From Rhizobium sp. ICMP 5592 (GTDB lineage: Bacteria > Pseudomonadota > Alphaproteobacteria > Rhizobiales > Rhizobiaceae), in assembly GCF_009498525.1 (NCBI RefSeq), contig NZ_QSNT01000002.1:1240001-1304000 (forward strand): a DNA stretch of 64,000 nt, read 5' to 3'. The position numbers and the translations under genes were made by a program. Every line of letters begins with the position of its first letter. Position 1 is the first letter of the stretch. The notes beneath the pieces were generated by a model. That model saw only the letters and a list, made by a program, of their open reading frames with translations. It made no database searches and had not been told where the DNA came from. This document shows positions 30,583 to 38,789 of this stretch, in pieces.

Positions 30583-31002
30583 CTAATCGCGCAGCAGCTT
30601 TCTAGGATCTTTTGACGGCTTGCATTTGTCGCATATGCGCAATGCCACCACGTCGTCGGAAAAGAACGGATTGGTGCATGTTATGCAATTGCGCCATCCT
30701 ACCTTCCTGACCACACGGGGAGGATTGTGGTCAACGTCGAGCACTGGTTCCCGCCGCTTACCGCCATCGTATGACCAGCGCTCCGGCTCAATGAAACCCA
30801 GATTTTTAGATGCGCGGGCACTCGCGGACATGGCTGGAATTGCGGGCGGCGGTACAGCCGCAGTAGCGTTGGCGCTCACCGTTGCCGGTGCAATACCCTT
30901 GGCCGTGTGCTTATGCGGCTGTGTGGGCGGCTGCTCGCCGCGCTGGGGCTGAGAGCGTCCCTCCCGCCATACCTGTAACCACGCAGGAACCGGAACGCTC
31001 AT
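30583..31002 (-). CDS. Zinc-finger-like phage-type protein
   Basis: 139 residues from ATG 31002, whose ATGA overlaps the stop of the preceding gene. The N-terminal part is Pro/Gln-rich (REGRSQPQRGEQPPTQPHKH). The C-terminal part has two CXXC pairs, CITC and CDKC, about 20 residues apart, the layout of a four-Cys zinc finger (GWRNCITCTNPFFSDD...RICDKCK). A DNA- or protein-binding role is likely, the target unknown. Last gene of the minus-strand element operon. Confidence 0.55.
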   Translation of the reverse strand: MSVPVPAWLQVWREGRSQPQRGEQPPTQPHKHTAKGIAPATVSANATAAVPPPAIPAMSASARASKNLGFIEPERWSYDGGKRREPVLDVDHNPPRVVRKVGWRNCITCTNPFFSDDVVALRICDKCKPSKDPRKLLRD

Positions 31003-31247
31003 CTGCCAAGCTCCCATACTCGATCCCGATGCCAGGCACCCCATGTCCCGTCTCCCTCCCAACGGCGAAGACACGTCAGGATGATGGGCATGTCCATGCG
31101 GTCCAGATTCCCGGTGTCGATGTCAGCTTGCACCTCCGACTCAAAGGCCTCGAACGATCCATAGGCTTTAGCAAACGGTGAGACGGGCGTAGCGCGCGCC
31201 GTCTCGAGGCGGCGGACCCGCGACAGCATGGAACCGACTGAGGCCAT
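30999..31247 (-). CDS. Small hypothetical protein of the element operon
   Basis: 82 residues, unrecognised. It has an amphipathic start (SMLSRVRRLETARATPVSPF) and a Trp-rich end (RRWEGDGTWGAWHRDRVW). It lies 4 bp after the gene before it and overlaps the next by ATGA, so it belongs to the six-gene operon and is probably translated. Confidence 0.5.
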   Translation of the reverse strand: MASVGSMLSRVRRLETARATPVSPFAKAYGSFEAFESEVQADIDTGNLDRMDMPIILTCLRRWEGDGTWGAWHRDRVWELGR

Positions 31248-31251
31248 GTGG

Positions 31252-31482
31252 TTAACCTTCCTTCAGCTTCCGAAGCGCTTTGCCAAGCTCCACGGCTTTG
31301 AGCAGGTTAAGGTCACTTTCGGCTTGCCGAAGTTCCGCCCGCTCAACGTGGCGCTCAACCAGCGTCTTCCGCTCTTCTTGCGTCATCGCGCGGTGGTAGC
31401 CATCTCGCTCCAAGGCCTCGTTGCGATATGCGCGCCCATCGACGTAGGTGATTTCAGGTTGGCACAGACCGTAATTCTTCAT
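31252..31482 (-). CDS. Small hypothetical protein of the element operon
   Basis: 76 residues, unrecognised. The second half is a charged helix likely to form a coiled coil (ERKTLVERHVERAELRQAESDLNLLKAVEL). Its ATG overlaps the stop of the upstream gene (ATGA), a sign of coupled translation. Confidence 0.5.
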   Translation of the reverse strand: MKNYGLCQPEITYVDGRAYRNEALERDGYHRAMTQEERKTLVERHVERAELRQAESDLNLLKAVELGKALRKLKEG

Positions 31483-31862
31483 TGAACAACCCTCATCTTT
31501 TGTAGAACGTCATAGGCATCGGCGCGGACATCCGGGTCGTCGCAATCGCGCATGACCTCGACGCATGTGGTAACCACATCCTGTCTAAGCTGGTGCTGCT
31601 CCTCTGGCGTTAGGAGGGCAAGCCCACGCTCCAGCCGGTCTCGATTCAGCTTTACGAAGTCGTTGACGTCAAACGGCAGGATAGTCAGCGGCGGGTCGAA
31701 CTGATCCGCCATGCTAACGGCCCAATCTACCGCCTGCTGATACTCGCTGATGTGCTGCACCGTCAGGCAGTGATTGCCGATCAGAGTTTTGACCCATCGG
31801 TCCTGCGGTTCCGCCTCGTAGGCGTAAACAAATTGGTTCCGTTTCGTGCGAATGACTGCCAT
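31479..31862 (-). CDS. Hypothetical protein of the element operon
   Basis: 127 residues, unrecognised, acidic in its second half (LTPEEQHQLRQDVVTTCVEVMRDCDDPDVRADAYDVL). No membrane segment or motif is visible. Its start shares one base with the stop of the upstream gene (TAATG) and its end overlaps the next by ATGA. Confidence 0.5.
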   Translation of the reverse strand: MAVIRTKRNQFVYAYEAEPQDRWVKTLIGNHCLTVQHISEYQQAVDWAVSMADQFDPPLTILPFDVNDFVKLNRDRLERGLALLTPEEQHQLRQDVVTTCVEVMRDCDDPDVRADAYDVLQKMRVVQ

Positions 31863-32314
31863 TAGATTTGCTTCGCCTCCAAGATCGTCAATCTGGTCTC
31901 AAGTTCCTCAACCGCGCGAGCGGAGGAGAGGGTGCCTATCGCCTCAATGATCGACTTGCCAACATCGGGCGACACTGCGCCGGAAGCGATGCCCGCGAGC
32001 ACGGCTTCAATCTGCCTGCTGATGGGTAGGTTGGCATCAAAGTCGAACGTCACCTTCTCCGACTGGCTGCGCAGCGTGGGAGCGATACGACTCAGAACCA
32101 GACCCGCTGCCTGCATGTCACCGGCCAGTGCGGCATCCACTACGACGCGGACAACGGCAGGCGCGTCGTCTCGCAGCGTTTCAGTCACCTTCTGCCGCTT
32201 GTCGATAATTCCCTTGGGTCTCCCGGCAGGGTTCGGGCTTTTCATGCCGCGAGACCACTTCAAAGACTTCGGTTCAAAGCCGCTCATCCATTCGGGTTGA
32301 GATGTATCCGTCAT
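31862..32314 (-). CDS. DUF5681-like/small-terminase-like phage protein
   Basis: 150 residues. The N-terminal KSPNPAGRPKGIIDKRQKVTETL resembles the GNPxGRPKG segment of DUF5681 proteins, often found with phage genes and small terminase subunits. A helical region and a C-terminal coiled coil (SARAVEELETRLTILEAKQ) follow. A packaging-related or DNA-binding role is possible. No large terminase is present, so if it does take part in packaging it would be by redirecting a helper phage; that is speculation. Confidence 0.5.
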   Translation of the reverse strand: MTDTSQPEWMSGFEPKSLKWSRGMKSPNPAGRPKGIIDKRQKVTETLRDDAPAVVRVVVDAALAGDMQAAGLVLSRIAPTLRSQSEKVTFDFDANLPISRQIEAVLAGIASGAVSPDVGKSIIEAIGTLSSARAVEELETRLTILEAKQI

Positions 32315-32347
32315 GCGGTGCTGCTCCGTGATCTAATCAGGGTGCGA

Positions 32348-33058
32348 TCATGCGTCCTTGAGAATGAAAGCCTGCTCGGCGGCGTTCTTGGCGTCACGCA
32401 AAGCTTTGACCTTGTCCGCTCTCATGCCGACAGCCTTCTCCATTTCTTTGAAGACCAATCCACCGCGATCCTCGATCATCGCCTTTGCCGCCTTCATCGC
32501 TTTCAGACGTTTTGAAGCCTGCTGATTGTGGCGCTCGTGATACTGACGGGACAGCACCTTCTGCATTTGCGGGTCCAACCCGGACAACATGGCGGGAGCG
32601 CCGAGCGCAGCTTGAGCGATGATGTGGTCACCCTCGTTGATCGCCTGCTGGATGACCGTCATGCGCTCGCTGACAGACAGACCCTTGATGTGAGCGCGGA
32701 CCTCGACTGCAATGGCATTCGCGGCGCTGCTCTCAACGGGACGCGACAGCTCCTGCTCAATGGATGCAATGCCCTTTTCAAGGTTGGCGCGGGTGGCATC
32801 AAAGCCTTTGGCAATCCGCGCAAATTGCTTCTGCGCGTAATCGTCGGTTACGACAACTTTTTGTGCGTCGTTCCAAGTGGGGTTGCGGTCAGCGGCCGCC
32901 TTCGCGTCATGAACCTTCCGCAGGCCTTCGTAAGCCTCGCTAAATGCAGTCATTGTCGGCGCGAGAATTGCCTCGGTTTCGGAATCGTAGCCGTCCAGCT
33001 TGGTAACGTTATCGGGGTGGAGCGAAATCGAGACTCTGGTGTCAATATTTTCAGACAT
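32348..33058 (-). CDS. Phage-type hypothetical protein, first gene of the element operon
   Basis: 236 residues, unrecognised, largely helical with long Ala/Glu/Lys-rich stretches (YAQKQFARIAKGFDATRANLEKGIASIEQEL; SKRLKAMKAAKAMIEDRGG). No catalytic motif, signal or membrane segment is seen. It is the promoter-proximal gene of a six-gene minus-strand operon and faces the plus-strand gene at 33294 across a region with a palindromic operator-like sequence. Confidence 0.5.
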   Translation of the reverse strand: MSENIDTRVSISLHPDNVTKLDGYDSETEAILAPTMTAFSEAYEGLRKVHDAKAAADRNPTWNDAQKVVVTDDYAQKQFARIAKGFDATRANLEKGIASIEQELSRPVESSAANAIAVEVRAHIKGLSVSERMTVIQQAINEGDHIIAQAALGAPAMLSGLDPQMQKVLSRQYHERHNQQASKRLKAMKAAKAMIEDRGGLVFKEMEKAVGMRADKVKALRDAKNAAEQAFILKDA

Positions 33059-33105
33059 TTTGTCCTCGTGAAGCTTGATACTGGCTTGTTATTTGCTGCA
33101 AGGCT

Positions 33106-33123
33106 ACCTGTTTCAAAATAGGT
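33106..33123. promoter_or_regulatory. Operator-like palindrome between divergent element genes
   Basis: ACCTGTTTCAAAATAGGT is an imperfect 18-bp palindrome with perfect ACCT/AGGT ends (14 of 18 positions symmetric). It sits between the element operon (minus) and the plus-strand gene at 33294, where a repressor of both could bind. Function inferred. Confidence 0.35.
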
Positions 33124-33293
33124 CATGCAAACAAAATGTTTTAACATCAATGCGTTAGGTCTGGCGCGCACGGCACCCAGCACAAGTTTGCGTATTTGGT
33201 GCGGGTGATTTGTCCAAAAAATCCTTGCCGATCTCGGATGACTTGTCGTGTAACGGGCGGGCCTTCGAACAAATCATGAACAGGAGTGCAAAT

Positions 33294-33719
33294 ATGGAAG
33301 CGATAACCACATACACCCGCCGCGAAAACGCTCGCCGCGCTGGGGTGGAAGCAGGCGTGCCCGCAGAGCGCGTCAAGATCACCGTCCATAAGGACAAAGG
33401 CGAAGTACGCTTTGGCTGGAAAGAGAAGGAACCCGACAGCGGCGTGGTGGGGTGGCTCCAGCAGCGACCGGGCACCGCTGCCAACACACCGGCGATAGCT
33501 ACCGAAACGCGCACCAGCCGCCCGCACAGCGAGAACAGCACCCCGAAGCGCCCCAATGCCGGTGGCAAGTGCGCTGCTGTGTGGGACTACCTCGACGCCA
33601 ACCCGAAGGCTACCGTGAAGGAATTGCGCGAAGCCGCAGCGGGGCAGGGCTGGAACGTTAACAACGCGGTCTGCGAGTTGTATGCATGGCGGAAGTTTAT
33701 GCAACAGACGAGCGCGTAA
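33294..33719 (+). CDS. Small protein with C-terminal HTH-like region (element)
   Basis: 141 residues from ATG 33294, chosen because AGGAG lies 7 bp upstream. The N-terminal part (RRENARRAGVEAGVPAERVKITVHKDKGEVRFGW) is basic. A Thr/Ser/Pro-rich linker follows, then a C-terminal domain GKCAAVWDYLDANPKATVKELREAAAGQGWNVNNAVCELYAWRKFM that looks like a helix-turn-helix. It may regulate element genes or take part in replication. It converges with the DUF3987 gene across the repeat region at 33742-33878. Confidence 0.5.
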   Translation: MEAITTYTRRENARRAGVEAGVPAERVKITVHKDKGEVRFGWKEKEPDSGVVGWLQQRPGTAANTPAIATETRTSRPHSENSTPKRPNAGGKCAAVWDYLDANPKATVKELREAAAGQGWNVNNAVCELYAWRKFMQQTSA

Positions 33720-33741
33720 CAGGGAGGCGACCCTTAACACA

Positions 33742-33878
33742 ATCTCTGCTAACTCTGCATTACGCATGCCATACACTCTTATAGAGAGAGGGGATTTTTC
33801 TTCCCTATATGGCGCGCGCAATGCAGAGTTAGCAGAGATCCGCCGCCGCCTCGTTTCATCTCTGCTATCTCTGCGCGG
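33742..33878. repeat. Inverted/iterated repeats between the element's HTH-like gene and DUF3987 gene
   Basis: ATCTCTGCTAACTCTGCATT (33742-33761) is repeated perfectly inverted at 33820-33839. Inside these, GCATGCCATA and TATGGCGCGC can extend the stem. A third copy, ATCTCTGCTATCTCTGCG, follows directly at about 33859-33876. TCTCTGC/ACTCTGC is itself a half-repeat inside each arm. This could be an iteron-type replication origin served by the neighbouring DUF3987 protein, or a bidirectional terminator between converging genes. Confidence 0.6.
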
Positions 33879-33880
33879 CG

Positions 33881-35524
33881 TCATCCAGTTTCACCAATGG
33901 CATCTCGTACCGCTGCGCGGCGCGCGCGCCATTGTTCCCCTTCGGGCGCGAACATGGTGAAGACTTGAGGGTGAACTGAATACTTGCTGGGCCAGCCGCC
34001 ATAGGCACGCACTCCGGATTGGGCTTCCAGCCAATCAGCGTCCTCCAAGATTTGCACCGCCTCTCGCCGCAAGCGGTCGTCGGCCTTCTTGAACGCCTGA
34101 CAATGCTGTGTCATCCAATCTCGCGCCACTGTGGTTAACACCTCTTCCGCAGCAACAATCGATCTCGCTAGCGCTCTCGCAAGCTCGAAGGCAGGAGCGG
34201 CGCTGAGAATGCTGGAATAGAGCGTGTAGGCATGACGCCGGACCTTGCGCATGTAGCGGATGGCGTAGTCCATCGCTTGCGTACCGACCTCATTTCCTAG
34301 ATTTCCGCTATGCTGTCCAAAGACATGAAACACCAGCGCGACCTCTGCCAACATACCGGAATGCTTTCCAAGATGCGCGGCGTAGGCAGGCAGAAACTCC
34401 TCGGTGGCAATTACCAATTCACGCAGGCTTCGGACCTCGGCATCAAACAAGGCACGCGCATCAACGCTGAGATGGATGTAGGTGTCGTCGTTCTGCGATG
34501 TCTTGCTGTATGCCCATTCAAGCCATTGCCCCCATGTAGCCATCGCCTGAGTTGCGTCGCCTTTCGCGTCCAAGTCTGGAGCCCCTAGGATGCAGGGAAC
34601 GAAACGTTGGATCAATCCGTCTTCCGGCATCTGCTTCATCTGTTTTGCCAGTCCGTCAGGGGTACAAGCGGCCAACACCGACACGCCCCAGTTTGGAACG
34701 AACACCGATCCCCGTTCGACGCGGTCAATCTGGTGTGGACCGCCGTCGCGGAGTTGCAGCCAGTCGCCACGGTTCTTGGAGGCATCACCCCTGTCTCCAC
34801 TATCAATAGCTCCGACCCATGACGCGAACTCCTCGGTGAGCATGAGCAGCCCACGCGGGTTGCCCTGCAATCGCTCCGACAACGCGGCGACAGTCGTGTC
34901 GCTGGTAAAGAGTGCGGGTGCCGGGTCTTGCTCATTACGGGGTTTGCCTTCGTTTTCGCCCCGCCAGCGTTCATGAACGATGCCGTGCATGCGCTTGATG
35001 TGGTCACTCGCGGCTCTGATCACTGGTGACTTTCCTGCACTGGGGCCGCCGCATAAAAATGACCACTGACGGGCGGACACATGCCAGTTGGACTCTCCGC
35101 GCACGATCAGCTTAAAACGGTCGTCAATGACGGAAGCGGCAGCAGTGACTGCCGCTACAATAACGCCGCTTCGGTCGAAGCCTGTTGCGCGAGCGTAATG
35201 GTGGGCGAAAGTCCCGATGGAGGGCGGCACCTCATCGAACTCATAAGGTGGGGGAGCCACCTTTCGCAGCACATCGCGCGGCTTGCGAAACTCAAACATC
35301 ACGCTCTGGCCGGTCATTTTGCGCAACTGCATGCGCTCATCCGCCTCCTTGGCAGCGCGGAGGTCCCGTGCGGCTTCGCCCATCACTTCCGCCCCGCGAA
35401 CAGCCCATTCAGCACTGAGGTCCGTGCTCGGCTGCTGCTTGTTCCGTTCCATTAGTGCCGACCAGTCAACTCGACCGTTTTCAGTATTCGCATATCCTTG
35501 TTCGGCCTGGGGGATCCTAACCAT
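33881..35524 (-). CDS. DUF3987 helicase/primase-like ATPase
   Basis: 547 residues. A charged N-terminal region (~1-95) is followed by a DUF3987 core: VPPSIGTFAHHYARATGFDRSGVIVAAVTAAASVIDD, a Walker A motif FLCGGPSAGKSPVI (~178-191), LLMLTEEFASWVGAI in place of Walker B (acidic pair), and a C-terminal helical region rich in Arg. DUF3987 proteins are found in phages and integrative elements as the ATPase part of a primase-helicase. No TOPRIM or AEP primase domain is visible, so a separate primase would be needed. The likely role is element replication after excision. Confidence 0.75.
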   Translation of the reverse strand: MVRIPQAEQGYANTENGRVDWSALMERNKQQPSTDLSAEWAVRGAEVMGEAARDLRAAKEADERMQLRKMTGQSVMFEFRKPRDVLRKVAPPPYEFDEVPPSIGTFAHHYARATGFDRSGVIVAAVTAAASVIDDRFKLIVRGESNWHVSARQWSFLCGGPSAGKSPVIRAASDHIKRMHGIVHERWRGENEGKPRNEQDPAPALFTSDTTVAALSERLQGNPRGLLMLTEEFASWVGAIDSGDRGDASKNRGDWLQLRDGGPHQIDRVERGSVFVPNWGVSVLAACTPDGLAKQMKQMPEDGLIQRFVPCILGAPDLDAKGDATQAMATWGQWLEWAYSKTSQNDDTYIHLSVDARALFDAEVRSLRELVIATEEFLPAYAAHLGKHSGMLAEVALVFHVFGQHSGNLGNEVGTQAMDYAIRYMRKVRRHAYTLYSSILSAAPAFELARALARSIVAAEEVLTTVARDWMTQHCQAFKKADDRLRREAVQILEDADWLEAQSGVRAYGGWPSKYSVHPQVFTMFAPEGEQWRARRAAVRDAIGETG

Positions 35525-35711
35525 GCTGCATCTCCCCGGCAGCAGGCCGCACAGCCTCGGCTACAGCCGCTTTTCGTACCCCGCCGCCATAAACCCTTAG
35601 GCCAATCGGAGATCGCCCGCTACGCGGCGGCTGTGCTGGTTTTCGCAACGGAGGCGCATCAATGTGCATTTCACTAGTGCCGCTCGCGGCAGAGTCTGCT
35701 AAATTTCGCAT
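35517..35711 (-). CDS. Possible small basic protein upstream of the DUF3987 gene
   Basis: 64 residues, Pro/Arg-rich (PPLRKPAQPPRSGRSPIGLRVYGGG), overlapping the DUF3987 start by 8 bp, which suggests coupled translation. AGGA lies 11 bp before the ATG, rather far. It could be a leader peptide or only an open frame. Confidence 0.3.
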   Translation of the reverse strand: MRNLADSAASGTSEMHIDAPPLRKPAQPPRSGRSPIGLRVYGGGVRKAAVAEAVRPAAGEMQHG

Positions 35712-35872
35712 GGTGATTATTGATCCTGAGCGGTGGGATGGTGGAACATCCTGCCGCTTTTTCTTGAGCTGGCTGCAAATGGGCTAGACGATGCATCCGC
35801 GCTGGGCGTGAACCCTGCGAATGCATTCCGTTTTCCTCCGGCCCGGCAGCGTTTTCCATGTTTGGTGTGGGT

Positions 35873-36145
35873 TTAGGCTGCCGCGCATTCTTCGGGCTGA
35901 TCGCTCGTACTGTAGCGAAGACCTGAAGCCAGCCACGCGAGCAGGTCTCGCTCCGAATACCAGACGCGGCGGGTGCCCTTGGGCATGAAGTATCGCGGAC
36001 CAACGCCGCGATAGCGGTAGCCCTCAAGAGTGTCCGTGGAGAGGCCAAGCAGTTCGGCAGATTCCTTCACGTCCAGCGGCCGACCTTTCGGCGTATAGCT
36101 GAACATTTCGCAGAGCTGATCAAAGGTAGATTCAGTGAGGTTCAT
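35873..36145 (-). CDS. AlpA-family excisionase/regulator
   Basis: About 90 residues from ATG 36145. The MerR-like HTH of the AlpA family is clear: RPLDVKESAELLGLSTDTLEGYRYRGVGPRYFMPKGTRRVWYSERDLLAWLASG, with the wing residues PRY and the W-Y-S-E-x-D-L-L-A-W-L end. Such proteins bend DNA for excision and activate integrase or replication genes in P4-like elements. It sits upstream of the DUF3987 gene on the same strand. Confidence 0.85.
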   Translation of the reverse strand: MNLTESTFDQLCEMFSYTPKGRPLDVKESAELLGLSTDTLEGYRYRGVGPRYFMPKGTRRVWYSERDLLAWLASGLRYSTSDQPEECAAA

Positions 36146-36451
36146 GGGTTTGTGCTTCCAACAGCGCCCATCCGTTTCCGGACGAGGCGTTGACCCGCCG
36201 ACCACCCATGTGGTCATCTCAGTATCCGGTTACCCAACCCATGATGCGGCAACCGAATGCGCCTTTGAGGCGTCCGCTCGTACTAGACGTGGCGGATAGC
36301 GAGTTGATTGTCATACCTTATATTACACGCGATCACTCGCACAAGCTTTAATTACGTTTTAGTAACTTATGGTCTTGCCTGATTTACTAAAAAGCACCAA
36401 CTAGATCTTGCCCAAACTGTCCAACTTTGGAAAAGGGACTTCGAATCGTCC
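36146..36451. other. AT-rich intergenic region between alpA and the RES-like gene
   Basis: About 306 bp without a gene. From ~36300 it is clearly AT-rich (CCTTATATTACACG; TTTAATTACGTTTTAGTAACTTA) and must hold the divergent promoters of alpA and the gene at 36452. No clear palindrome or iteron was recognised. Confidence 0.5.
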
Positions 36452-37360
36452 ATGTCAACGCTCTCGCGCCAAGCAGTCAGACAAGAAATTACAAAATTGA
36501 ACCGCTTGGATCCAAAGCGCGCTTGGTATTCGGCGATCGAGGCGACATATCAACGATTGACCAACGGCCTTAGTATTGTTGTCGGTACAGCAGGTGGAGG
36601 TGAATTATTCTACCGTGTACGCAAAACAGGGGGAGAAAAGCCAAGATTTATCAGCGAGTTACAAGCACCACCAGCGAAGTATGTGACAGGATTTCAACGA
36701 TGCAATCCCCCTGGGGTGCCGATGTTCTATGCGGCTTCTCGGAGGATCGGCGCGCTGATTGAATCTAGGGTCACCGTGGGAGAAACTGTGTATCTGAGCG
36801 AGTGGATCGGTCGCGATAACATTCCGGTAAATAGAATATTCGACGGCGAATACCAATCGACTTTGAGCGGCGACAATGACGATCTGATTATCACTTATTT
36901 GGACACGCAATTCACGAGAAGAATACACGAAACGTTTGCGGACGATTACAAATTCACCGCAGCGATTGCTCAACAGCTCACATCAAAGTTTGAGCCAGGA
37001 CATCATAATATTGCGGAGGATGGATACGTCGCTTTGAAATACCCGTCGGTTCTTGATTTGGAATTATCGCACAATACAGCGATGCCCGCGAGTTTCGCCG
37101 CTGAGCGACTTGATTTGCTCCATGTAATGGAACTACGCGTCATCTCCTCATGTGCTACTGACGTCGTTGTCGAGGTTACTGATACCGCAGTGCGTTTCGA
37201 CGATGGCAGTTTACAATGGACATCGAATCCGAATTTGGTCCCAGCGTTATTGAATGATAACCGCAGCGTCCCTTTTGTTTGGGATGGGATGCGATGGAAT
37301 CGTAGTTTGCATGACGGTGCAATCACTCCTGCTTACATCCAAAGCCTCATGGCCAACTGA
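36452..37360 (+). CDS. RES-domain-like protein (element cargo)
   Basis: 302 residues. Residues 52-120 read like a RES domain: LFYRVR, then YVTGFQRCNPPGVPMFYAASRRIGALIESRV, matching the family pattern of a Y-R-V/A-R strand, an R-x-N-P-x-G-x-P-x-x-Y-x-A-S turn and a following A-x-x-E. Candidate active-site residues are R55/R57, R83 and E104. RES proteins such as toxins of RES-Xre pairs degrade NAD+, so a growth-arrest or anti-phage role is possible. No Xre antitoxin gene lies beside it, which argues against a plain toxin-antitoxin pair. The gene is AT-rich and lies between alpA and the integrase, a common cargo position. Start RBS weak. Confidence 0.6.
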   Translation: MSTLSRQAVRQEITKLNRLDPKRAWYSAIEATYQRLTNGLSIVVGTAGGGELFYRVRKTGGEKPRFISELQAPPAKYVTGFQRCNPPGVPMFYAASRRIGALIESRVTVGETVYLSEWIGRDNIPVNRIFDGEYQSTLSGDNDDLIITYLDTQFTRRIHETFADDYKFTAAIAQQLTSKFEPGHHNIAEDGYVALKYPSVLDLELSHNTAMPASFAAERLDLLHVMELRVISSCATDVVVEVTDTAVRFDDGSLQWTSNPNLVPALLNDNRSVPFVWDGMRWNRSLHDGAITPAYIQSLMAN

Positions 37361-37363
37361 TCC

Positions 37364-38629
37364 TCACGCACGAAGCTGCACAACGTTTGCGCCACTTGCC
37401 TTTACCGCTTGTACCTCGATCCAATCACCAATGCACTGGGCTTCGGGGTGAAGATATTGGAGGCGGGACGTTTCAAGATAGTGGCGAGCGGTGACACCCT
37501 TCGGAACATGGTTCGTCAGCAATTCGGCCCGATACAGGTCAATGCTGCATTCAGAAACAGCTACGGTGATATAGGTCCGTCGCAGATCGTGCGGCGTGAC
37601 CCGCTCGCCCGCAACCTTGCTGACTTTCTCCATCAATTCGCGCGCGGACCGAATGTAGCCTGCCTTGCTCCATGTGGTAAAAACGAATGGCGACCGCTCG
37701 ACCCGCTGCCGCGTCTTGAGCAGTTCGACGGCCTGCGAGGACAAGGGGAGCCAGACGGGGTTCTTGTTCTTGGTGTCAGGGAGGTGCATCCAGCATCGGG
37801 CGGCATCTTCCTCCAAATGAACCTGTTCCCATCTCATGCTTGCCATCTCTTCCCAACGGCACCCGGTCAACAGAAGCAGCGTGACGATATCAATCCCGGC
37901 TAGGCTGTCGCGGGTATAGGCTTCCGTGCGCCACTGTTGTAGCGCTGCCCATACCGCGCCAACTTTGCCCATAGGGATCATCGAAGTTTTGGGCTGCAAC
38001 TCGACCCAATCATCCTTTAACCCGTCAACCGGATTGCGGAGGATTAGTGGCGATCCGTCGGCACGCCGATAACGGCGACCTGCATAATTGATCAGTGCAC
38101 GAAGAACCGAGAAGGCCTGATTGGCTTGGCCGGGTGAGCCATCTTTGCGCTTTCCGCGCAGACCGCCATCCAGCATTTTTCTATATTGCTGGCGGCAGGC
38201 ATCCTCGGTGATCGCGACGATTGGCTTGTCCTTCCAGATTGCTAGCGTGGTAACCACATGCCGCTCAATCGCCTCCTTACTGCTCTCCTTCAGCTTGCCA
38301 GGGCGGTTCTTATATTCGGTTGCGACGGTGCGCAGAGTCACGGCAGCCGCCTCATCCGCCTTCTTGGCATCGCGTGGGTCAATGCCTTCGCGCATGTCCT
38401 GCAAAGCTTTCTGCGCTTTCTTCCGCGCCTGATCTTCGGTGAGCACCCCATAAGGGCCAAGGGTGACAATCACGGGCTTGCCCCTGACGCGCCCTTGCGC
38501 GATGAAGACCCTCTTGCCGCTCGCCATGATCCGGAGACCATACCCACGAACAGATTCATCCCAATGAATCTTGTAGCCTTCCGCAGGGGCCTGAACCTTG
38601 TCGATATAACCCTTCGTGATCTTCGCCAT
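37364..38629 (-). CDS. Tyrosine recombinase integrase (P4-type, DUF4102 arm domain)
   Basis: 421 residues. The N-terminal arm-binding domain is GYGLRIMASGKRVFIAQGRVRGKPVIVTLGPYGVLTEDQARKKAQ. The catalytic domain has Arg I in LLTGCRWEEMASMRWEQVHLE, the HxxR box in TPHDLRRTYITVA, and the nucleophile Tyr in TARHYLETSRLQYLHP. AGGAGAG precedes ATG 38629. It is next to the right attachment site, reading inward, and would insert the element into the tRNA-Ser anticodon loop. It converges with the RES-like gene, 3 bp apart. Confidence 0.95.
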   Translation of the reverse strand: MAKITKGYIDKVQAPAEGYKIHWDESVRGYGLRIMASGKRVFIAQGRVRGKPVIVTLGPYGVLTEDQARKKAQKALQDMREGIDPRDAKKADEAAAVTLRTVATEYKNRPGKLKESSKEAIERHVVTTLAIWKDKPIVAITEDACRQQYRKMLDGGLRGKRKDGSPGQANQAFSVLRALINYAGRRYRRADGSPLILRNPVDGLKDDWVELQPKTSMIPMGKVGAVWAALQQWRTEAYTRDSLAGIDIVTLLLLTGCRWEEMASMRWEQVHLEEDAARCWMHLPDTKNKNPVWLPLSSQAVELLKTRQRVERSPFVFTTWSKAGYIRSARELMEKVSKVAGERVTPHDLRRTYITVAVSECSIDLYRAELLTNHVPKGVTARHYLETSRLQYLHPEAQCIGDWIEVQAVKASGANVVQLRA

Positions 38630-38652
38630 CGCTGTCTCTCCTGAAACCGTTT

Positions 38653-38700
38653 CTAGCGCATTACTAGCGCGCTATAGCGTGTTACGACAGGTTACGACGG
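38653..38700. repeat. Short tandem repeats beside the integrase (possible arm-type sites)
   Basis: CTAGCGCATTA, CTAGCGCGCTA and TAGCGTGTTA follow one another at 10-11-bp spacing, then GTTACGACAG and GTTACGACGG in tandem. They lie between the integrase start and attR, where integrase arm sites or a promoter with integrase autocontrol are expected. Confidence 0.45.
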
Positions 38701-38789
38701 GTAAGCAAGGAGATCAAGATATTGATTTATAAGGTATTTTAGGACATTTACGTGCAACTAAGTACATCTGCAGGTTAAGCGTAATAAAA

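Noticed and set aside
33742..33878. CRISPR-like array
   Set aside because: Only three copies in mixed orientation with unequal spacing; no cas genes in the window.
33147..33884. Minus-strand frame across the 33.7-kb repeats
   Set aside because: It runs through the inverted repeat and opposite the gene at 33294, which has a good ribosome-binding site.
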